64,000 nt of DNA from Gentiana macrophylla (lineage: Eukaryota > Streptophyta > Magnoliopsida > Gentianales > Gentianaceae), in contig CM047809.1 in assembly GCA_026214975.1 (NCBI GenBank), forward strand, positions 25,704,241 through 25,768,240. Direction: 5' to 3'. Under the pieces are notes generated by a model, which ran no database searches, was not told the origin of the DNA, and saw only the letters and a list, made by a program, of their open reading frames with translations. This document shows positions 56,425-64,000 of this stretch, piece by piece; the stretch's first letter is position 1, and each line of letters begins with the position of its first letter. A program made the position numbers and the translations under genes.

Positions 56425-56516
56425 ATCTCCCACTTGCACGAAAGCATGTGATTAATTGTTTTAGAGCACACCCTATTATTTAAAATACAACAAACTACAT
56501 CTCCCACTTGCTCTAA
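56425..56516 (-). promoter_or_regulatory. Duplicated polypurine tract of LARD-B
   Basis: GCAAGTGGGAGATT ends at the LTR, and GAGCAAGTGGGAGATG lies about 75 bp upstream in element orientation. The upstream copy follows a stem TTGCT/AGCAA with loop TTAG. Confidence 0.7.
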
Positions 56517-59383
56517 AGCAATGGAGACTCATCCCGTATTCTAGTACCCACTAAGCATGTCATAACCATTTCAGATTCCAAAGTACACTCCGAGTATGCC
56601 GTCGTAGGATAGGTCAGTGACTCGGGGAGCACCTACATCTAAATGTCACGGGTCTTAATGATTAGTCAGGTTGTCGGCTCGAGACGATCCATAGAATCGA
56701 AACGTTACCGGTCCATCTAATCATGTGGTACTGAGTAAACACTAAGCCCGAGATCGACTTAACGATCATCCTCAATCTGACTTAAAGTCAAAATCAGTGT
56801 ATCACACATATCCAAGTTCACACATGAATATGTCCGCATATTATTCCTCGTTCTCTTCAAGATACTAAAGGACATACTAAACTTGCTTTGTTAACTGCCG
56901 AATCTAAGATTCGATCAAAATTGACGTTCAATAACCTGACTATCTCTTACTAGAAAGAGAATCTATCCCATTTCTCTTGATCCGAAGATTTAGAGAGTCA
57001 TTCCTGAGGCATAGGGTAGAACTTCCTCGTTGAATGTTGCATACACAGATGCATCATCTTAACCAATAAGATGGATGGGAAACCAAATGGATCGATTCTA
57101 ATGAATTCGACCGAGTCAAACTCTTAAGAATGTTGTCCAAATCTCTGCTGCAGAGAATGGGCATTGTCGGTCGACTTCAGATAACACACCAATGTTGATT
57201 CCAACTGGTGCAGTGTTATCCTTCACAAAACACTAATATATGTATATATTCGCTACTGTACTAAAATTGATATCCAGTCTACAAAAGACTTATCAATATT
57301 CTGGTCAAATCCACATATTGTAGAAATATATGACTTCCAATGACCGAGAGGTTTGCTTTTTATCCATAAAAGGACATAAGCCTTGACAGTCATCCTGTCA
57401 TGAGTTCATAAGGCATTACCCTTTTGTTCCGAATGAATCCAGACTCCGTTTGTTTGGCAAGAAAGTGTCAGGGAATCACCCCTATTTTCTGCTTTTGAAC
57501 GAAATCATGCAATACTAAGTGGTAAGAGAGTTCAAGGTCTGATTAACTCTCTACTGCTTGGGAATTACCTGAGACCACTCAATCTTTGCTCTGAAGATAA
57601 ACTTTCCTATGCATTCTACTCTTTTCGTGTAGATCCAATTACTCCCACTTGGGCTGAGACACACTCGGTGGTTCTACAAGAGTATGAACAACTCTGGAGT
57701 ACCAAACTCCATTCACGGGGTTATGGCTTGTAAACCAACCTCTATTATCGTAATCCCATACGCTCTCACAAAAGAGCCATAGGTCATCGATCGATCCTTA
57801 GACTACAAAGTCTACGTAACTCGTAACGGGTAATGGATAAACCATACTCCCACTACATTCTGGGTGGATCGAAATTCTGATCTAGTTTAGTAGTATTTAG
57901 TGTTATCACCAACAACCGATGTTGGATGTGGTCTGATTTTAATCAGTTAGTAACTACCTTGAGTAAACGTACTTCAAGGTTCAAGGTATCGATGTTCATG
58001 GACTCTATCAGGAAGGACACAACAGTATAACTGTCCCTTCCCGATTTCAAGAATCTTATACCAAACCTTTTTCTCAATGCTACAAGATATATAACGATTG
58101 GTCACTGACCGAACGTGTTCGCGAAATTTCCAGACCTACCTTCAAGCACCGTGTGCTAAATGCTTATATTTATAGAAGTGGGGTGAACCGAATTCACACC
58201 TTATCCGTAAATTCCAAAGCATATTCTAGGTAGACTTCTCGGCCTTACATTTCAATGTAAACCGAAATTTCGCTTCTAATATCTTTATTGAGTGAAGCAG
58301 TGTATTATAGCACATCTACAACTATGTAAAGCAATTCAACGGTTTCTCCCTTAGTGAAAGCATTTCACTATGAGGCAGGCCGAGCATCAGTCCCTAGGAC
58401 TATGTGATGGCCCATTTTTGAGTAGAGAATACTCCATCTCCGACAAAATCAGAGACACCTCAGAATATTTTGGATAAACTTACCGGAGTGTTTGAATAGT
58501 TATCACACAAGAAGTCACTACTGGAAGCTCCTACTAGCTTGTATCTTTCATCGACCTCGAAGTCGTCATGAACAAGCTATGTTACTTCTTTATATCCATT
58601 ATCCTTTCCCGATTGAAAGGAAACTTAGTCATTGAACCTTTGAGACAATATAACCAGACTGGGAGAAAGGAATCACCCTGAGCCAGTCTTCAGGTCTTGT
58701 CTTTTAGGGACTATGCACTAACTATGGAATAGGAAGAAGCGTTTATCTAAATATAGAAACCAATTGCTCTTAATAGTTCTTAAGATGTGTTTTATATACA
58801 TATTTCAAATGATTCTAAGTGGTTTTTGACTTTATCAAACAAAAGTCCGAGTCTTGGATTAAATACTACAAATGGTATATTCACTTTCTATCGACAAACA
58901 AATTATCGAATAGAAGGTAAACCCATTCGTTCCAACGAATCGTAAACGGAAAATAATTTTCCAGCGATATTCAAGGATTGAATCCGAGATTCATTACCTT
59001 ATATCACTCCCACTTTTCTAGCTAAAATTAACTGCCCGTTGTTTACTCTTTTAATCGTTAAATGCACCGCTACCTTGTTCTTCCAAAGAACTTAGCTCGA
59101 GAAAATCGCCAAGGATTCATAGGTTGGTGATCCAAAATCACCGCCCTTATCCTATGATTTTCGATTAATTAATTTTCGATTCGACTTTAAAGTTTTCTCG
59201 CTTTAGATGACTAACACTTTTAGACATATTCTCCCATTCTTGACTTTCCGTGAATGGAAACAGTCTTGAACCAAATGGTTCGCTTGAGTAGACACTACTC
59301 TTGAACCGTGGGATGTCTATTTCTAGTGTTACTGTCGGGACTTCTCGATTTTCTAATATACCAGAAAAACAACAAATCATAAC

Positions 59384-59700
59384 ATTAAAGCTCCCACTAG
59401 TTTATCGGTTCCAAATACCGCCTAACGAGCAATGCTTTATTTTTATGATTTTCCGATTTTTTCGATTAGAAAATCTTTCGTACATAGTTCTATTGTTTCC
59501 GGAAAAACAACAAATCATAGAAACTCCCACTAGTTCATCGATTGCAAATATCGCCTAACTAGCAACATTTCATGACTTTCCGGTTTTTCAATTAGAACGA
59601 TTCGTGTGTAGTAGTCGATTACACTTTTCTAATGTTCTAGAAAAACAACAAATCATAAAGCTCCCACTAGTTCATCGATTCCAAATATCGTCCAACTAGT
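59384..59700 (-). repeat. CTCCCACTAGTT repeat array of LARD-B
   Basis: Three clear units start near 59391, 59523 and 59659. They share CTCCCACTAGTT, TTCCAAATA or TGCAAATA, and CTAACTAGCAA-like words with the LARD-A arrays. Confidence 0.8.
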
Positions 59701-61872
59701 AACACTTCATGATTTTCCGATTTTTCAATTAGAAAATTACTCGTGTAATCACTACACACTCAAAATTCACTAGAAGAATTTTAAAGCCCGAAATCACCTA
59801 AGTTTGTCTCCCGTTTGACACGAGTGACACTAGTGACATACCTATATGTCACTCTGGTTTTTAAAAGGCTTAAGAGAAAATATCTCTTTCGAAAAATAAT
59901 TGCATTATCGATTAACTAGTTCAACGTCCTAGTTACTTTCCAATTTTTAAAGAAGTCAATACTAGTCAATTATAAATTTTAAGCAATTTAGTAAGGGATA
60001 TAATGTTGTAAATAAAATGACATATATTAATTCAACTTTAACACTACTATATTATTTTATTTTAGGAATTGTAAACTATAAGTAAGTCTACTCTACCATT
60101 CCAAGGTTTTAACCTCGCATCTCAGTGCCGCCGTAGGGTAGGTCAAAGAGATGACGGTTAAATCGAGACAATCTCATCAATGAATAACCTGTGAGAATCG
60201 AACATCCCACGAGAATCTAACATCCCTTTATTCATTGACTACCTTCCTTTTTTAGCCTAGGTATTATCAAAAATACCTATGATGAGTGTGACCTACTATA
60301 TCGGATCTCTTAGGTACGCCCGAGTATGCCGTCTTAGGATAGGTCGGTGACCGACGAGTACCGGAAATCCTATCCTTTCGGAGACCAAGCCATGAATGTT
60401 GATAGGGGCGAACACCATCCTTAGGGGGACGAAATCAAAGCGCCGCGAGGCGTCACCCTTCTCTCACTTACTTGTATCTATAGTAGAGGCCGTGGGGTTG
60501 GCTGTCGCCTCCCCCGCTCCCACTCAATATTTTGGAAGTGGTGGTGGGTTAACTAACCACGTCTTTTTGATGTTAACATAAAAGCACATCAAATCAAGGA
60601 TTCCGAATGGTGTCGGTAACGTAGGCAAGCCTACCCGTCCTATTCGTTGGAACATATGTGACAGTCGGACGAAATCGGGTCAAGAGAGCCCTATTGAGAT
60701 TAGAAGGAATCACCCCTCCGCTCTCGGTTTGGCTTAGTCTTGCCGGACCCCCGTGCATACATCACACTAGGAGGGATAAGTCTGTCGAGCCTAGCTCAGT
60801 TGACCACCCAACCTATAGGCGAACCGTTTTTATCCAAGATTTATTGTTCTTTTACCATCATTCAATCTCGTAGACACTACGAATCGAAAACGTGATCTCG
60901 TTTGTGCTTTAAGGCGGTTCACCGAGAACACACACCGAAAGGCTTAACGATTTCATAACCCGTCCTCGGATCTTTAATTAGTTACTAAATTAAATTAATT
61001 ACCAAATATTAATAAAATTTCAACTAATTACGCGAGTTTGTATACATGCCTATTTTAATTACCAAAATTAAAATTCTACATGTATGCATGGAGTGGATTT
61101 ATAATATGATGCATGTCATGGCAATTCCGGTTTTATATCTATTTTATGATCAAACACATAAAAAATAAATGCGGAAAATTTAAACACCGAGATGGATCGT
61201 TGGCAACCCCGTATCTAATCTATTAGAAAATAAAAAAACAACCAAAACCCTAACTAGGGTTTACTACTTTCTAACTAAATCTGCAGCTGTTCGAACTCTT
61301 CGACGATCGGCATAACAAACGAACTCGGATCGGGACGAAACTTTCCAGATCATATCTTCAATTCTTGAAATTCAATATGGACGGTTGGATCGGTGCTTTG
61401 ACTTACCAATTTTCTCCAGTAAACCGCCAAACTTGCTGATGAATCTGACTTTGACTGCACTGCATCAAGGACTTCCTGAGGCAGATCGGGAATCGAGATG
61501 AATCCCGATCGACCTAAAATTTTTATGGTACGTCTAAAACTCCAAGTTGATCAATATGAACGGTCGGATTTGCGTTTCAACGGTCCAAACTCTCCCAGAA
61601 AATCGAGGAAGTCACAGGTAGTGTTTCTGTGAATCCTGCGTTTTTCTGTTACAGCAGCCTCTTCGCAGCATCAAACGGATATTGAAACGGACTCTGATCG
61701 ACGGCAAAATTTGTGGATTTGATCATCATCTTCTAATCTTGATTCTGACCGGAGGGATCTTTGTTTCAACGGTTCGATCAACGGGAAAGGAAAAAATACT
61801 AAAACAGCTACTAACTAGATCTATTTGCTGGAAATTAAACTTGCAATAAAGATAAATTACATAATTTCCTAT

Positions 61873-61907
61873 ACTCATATGAACGAATTTTCATCGTTCA
61901 TATGAGT
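61873..61907 (-). other. Leader hairpin of LARD-B
   Basis: Perfect 14-bp arms ACTCATATGAACGA (61873-61886) and TCGTTCATATGAGT (61894-61907) with a 7-nt loop. It is about 175 nt downstream of the primer-binding site in element orientation. It shares no sequence with the LARD-A hairpin. Confidence 0.75.
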
Positions 61908-62080
61908 GTAAAATAGATCTAACGGGTAAACAATGCCAACCCCAATCCATCTCTTCAACCACAACAATCGCAACAACATAAAAAAAATATGTAAACATGC
62001 ATCGGCCAAAATTTAAAATAAAAGCTACATGTTTTCCACTCCTAGATTTAATATTTTATACGAATAAATATAGATCCCCT

Positions 62081-62095
62081 TGGCGACTGATACCA
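62081..62095 (-). other. Primer-binding site of LARD-B
   Basis: The minus strand reads TGGTATCAGTCGCCA. The first nine bases match the initiator tRNA-Met site and the rest deviate. Confidence 0.8.
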
Positions 62096-62096
62096 C

Positions 62097-63926
62097 TGTT
62101 AGTAATACCATCCGCAACGGAAGCGATTTAAGGATCTAGATCTATAAATTACACGTAATAAAATAACTAGATCTATATCTACAAGGGGGTTGTAGATCAT
62201 ACCTCTTGGATCTCTAAATCCAAGTTGAAGAACCGCAAGAGAAAGATTGCAAGAAGATGTGAAGAGCACCACGATCTTCCGCGCGTGATCGAGCAATTCC
62301 CGTGGAAGGAATTCTCACTCGAACCCTTCCGATATATACTTCGGAAAAATCTCCAAGATTTTCCCTTGTCTCCCCTTGGTCGAAATTTTCTTTCTCCTCT
62401 CTAAGAGGTGAAAGTCGAAATTGTAGTGTGTAATTTGGCTTGGAGAACTCTCTTTATATATGAGAGTAAAACTTAAGCCCCAAGGATTTTATAATTAATA
62501 CAAAATCAATTATGATAATCCTATTAAATAAAAGATAATCCCAAAATATTCTAGAACAAATCAAGAATAATCTTTATCTTTATTTCTTACCATAAATATT
62601 TATCCAATAAATATTTTATGCACATGTTTTATTAATCACAAGAAAACTAATTTCTTGTAGACTAATATATGCTTGGGTCGAAATTATCATTCTTGTGACC
62701 TAGTCACAAAATTCACCAACACACTAATTTTAGCCAAGATTATGAAAAATGTCTTTTCCACATATTTAATTATTTAGCCCAACTAATTTAATAGTCCACT
62801 AAACAATTAATTCACATATCGTTTTAATAAAGTCCAATAAGAACTAAATTAATATTATTAGGATTCGACGTCCGAGAATAGCTATGCTATATTAGGAGCA
62901 CGTCGGGGACCATGGACTAATAATCAATGGCTCCGATAAATCAAATAAATAATTATCTTACGAATGAATAATTATATTTGATAAATCAATCACAGAATAT
63001 GCCACCATAATCCCGTGATCGCACTCCTCCGATTATGAGATTATATTTATCTCCTCACGAGAATAATAATAAGCGTCCATTGATATAATCATTACATATG
63101 GATTAATCCTCCATAGATGCTTCATTCTAAATCGGGAAGTTACCGTTAACCCTTTTTAGAACCTCTTATCCTTATTTACCATTAACCCCTAGTGATCAAT
63201 TAATTCATACAACTCACCGGTAGCTAATCGATGCAATATGAACTCGCGCGATCGATCGCTTTCTAGGATTAACAAATAAGTGGAATCGTTTCTATCCGCT
63301 TTCCATAAATGGAAGGAATGGATTCCGTATCTGTGATAAATACGGACTACTCACTCAATCCAAGACAATGCCAAGATGGGGTAATTCGATCACAGACTCG
63401 TGTAATCCTTAACCGTCAAGTCAAACCTCATACCGATTCAAGCGCTTGGTATGTGATCACCTCAGATTAAGATATATCCATAAATATGATCATCAATTGA
63501 TTCGATAAGACTTCTCGATTACGGAATTATATCGTGAACTCTAATCAAATCGGTCCAAACATATGATATATCTATCATATATAAATGCCCCATTAGGTTC
63601 TCTTAACCGAAAGTCCGGATAAGACAATCACACCTATTGTGTTCTCAGGCGCATTAATAGCACGTTAAAGGAGAGACCCGATACTCTCGATTAACTTTAC
63701 TACGGGCTAATTGTATTTTAAGTACATCTTCACTAACTCAATCCTCCCGTGTATATACCATACACTGAGTTAAGTTATTACATAAACGATATACTTAGGG
63801 TTTTCTGTAGTGTAAATACTATTGTCACATCGGTGATTATGAGAATAATAAATATGAATAATAATATCATTTCATTTATTAAATAAAACAATTACAAAAA
63901 TTGTCTTTCGGGCATCACACCTAACA
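62097..63926 (-). repeat. 5' LTR of LARD-B
   Basis: A 1830-bp LTR with its TATA box at 62453-62460 on the minus strand. The TATAT target duplication follows at 63927-63931. Confidence 0.93.
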
Positions 63927-63931
63927 TATAT

Positions 63932-64000
63932 GTGTTAGTCGTCTAAACTACGTAGTTTTAAGGCTAAACCGGAAAATTAATAAATTGGAGATTTGAGGAT
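63932..64000 (+). other. Internal domain of LARD-A copy 2 resumes
   Basis: GTGTTAGTCGTCTAAACTA matches the minus strand of copy 1 near 4400, directly continuing from 54574. It runs off the window. Confidence 0.88.

Larger units (their letters stand above)
56517..62080 (-). other. Non-coding internal domain of LARD-B
   Basis: No protein domain recognised. It contains GCCGCCGTAGGG-type motifs at about 56590, 60121 and 60316, CTCCCACTAGTTYATCG repeats at 59384-59700 and a 14-bp hairpin at 61873-61907. The region at about 61205-61850 has no counterpart in LARD-A that I can see. Confidence 0.8.
54580..63926 (-). mobile_element. LARD-B: complete non-coding LTR retrotransposon
   Basis: LTRs at 54580-56424 and 62097-63926 flank about 5.7 kb without recognised coding sequence. 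A perfect TATAT duplication surrounds it. LTR ends, TATA context, leader, duplicated polypurine tract and internal motifs are shared with LARD-A, but overall divergence is high, so A and B are sister families. It reads on the minus strand. Confidence 0.92.
35473..64000 (+). mobile_element. LARD-A copy 2, split by two insertions and leaving the window
   Basis: It has its 5' LTR at 35473-37266, primer-binding site at 37269, then internal sequence at 37282-37383, 51849-54574 and 63932-64000. The pieces are colinear with the reverse complement of LARD-A copy 1. The breaks are an Athila element (duplication ATCAT at 37379-37383 and 51844-51848) and a LARD-B element (duplication TATAT at 54575-54579 and 63927-63931). 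The 3' LTR is beyond the right edge. No gag or pol is present. Confidence 0.9.

Noticed and set aside
60396..60581. Short antisense ORF shared by LARD-B (60396), LARD-A copy 2 (53158-53349) and LARD-A copy 1 (about 5630-5775)
   Set aside because: The three sequences are so alike at nucleotide level that a shared frame is expected. It is only about 55-60 codons and opposite to the element, so I treat it as a by-product of a conserved non-coding block.

Overview
The window is nuclear DNA of a flowering plant, probably a eudicot. It is a gene-poor, pericentromere-like block made almost entirely of nested transposable elements. The evidence is the presence of Athila-type Ty3/gypsy elements, a Sirevirus-like Ty1/copia element, plant MITEs, a Helitron-like element, and primer-binding sites matching plant initiator tRNA-Met and tRNA-Asp. 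I recognise no host gene, rRNA, tRNA gene or CRISPR array. Almost every coding region is a decayed retrotransposon gene. The species cannot be named from the sequence.

Left nest (1-30307). A copia element on the + strand survives as reverse transcriptase (RT) and RNase H pieces (18351-18717 and 29450-30162) and a probable 3' LTR. It received an LTR element of family C (LTR remnant 17834-18350). That LTR was hit by a + strand Athila element (9103-17833). The Athila RT was in turn hit by a non-coding LTR element, LARD-A copy 1 (1-9102, - strand). Independently, a - strand Sirevirus-like element (18718-29449) landed in the copia RT/RNase H region.

Middle (30308-35472). This stretch holds a small hAT-like MITE, a probable Helitron (30901-33266) inside a (TA)n microsatellite, a field of degenerate short repeats, and a Tourist-like MITE with a second inverted-repeat element inside it.

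Right nest (35473-64000). LARD-A copy 2 (+ strand, running off the window) is split twice: by a complete - strand Athila element (37384-51843, target duplication ATCAT) and by a complete - strand LARD-B element (54580-63926, target duplication TATAT).

The most interesting signals are non-coding. The two Athila families carry arrays of a 14-bp palindrome at matching places, just upstream of the LTR TATA box and in the spacer before ORF3. The sequence differs between families (TAGGCG-NN-CGCCTA versus TGGACG-NN-CGTCCA), but both fit TRGRCG-NN-CGYCYA and changes in the two arms compensate each other. Each Athila copy also has an internal polypurine tract preceded by a hairpin with an invariant GAGGAC loop and a stem that covaries between families. 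In the - strand Athila a hairpin module that follows integrase is duplicated around an unrecognised 137-residue ORF. The gene-less LARD elements keep strong hairpins just downstream of the primer-binding site, where a packaging signal would be expected; one is identical in both A copies and closed by a GAAA tetraloop.
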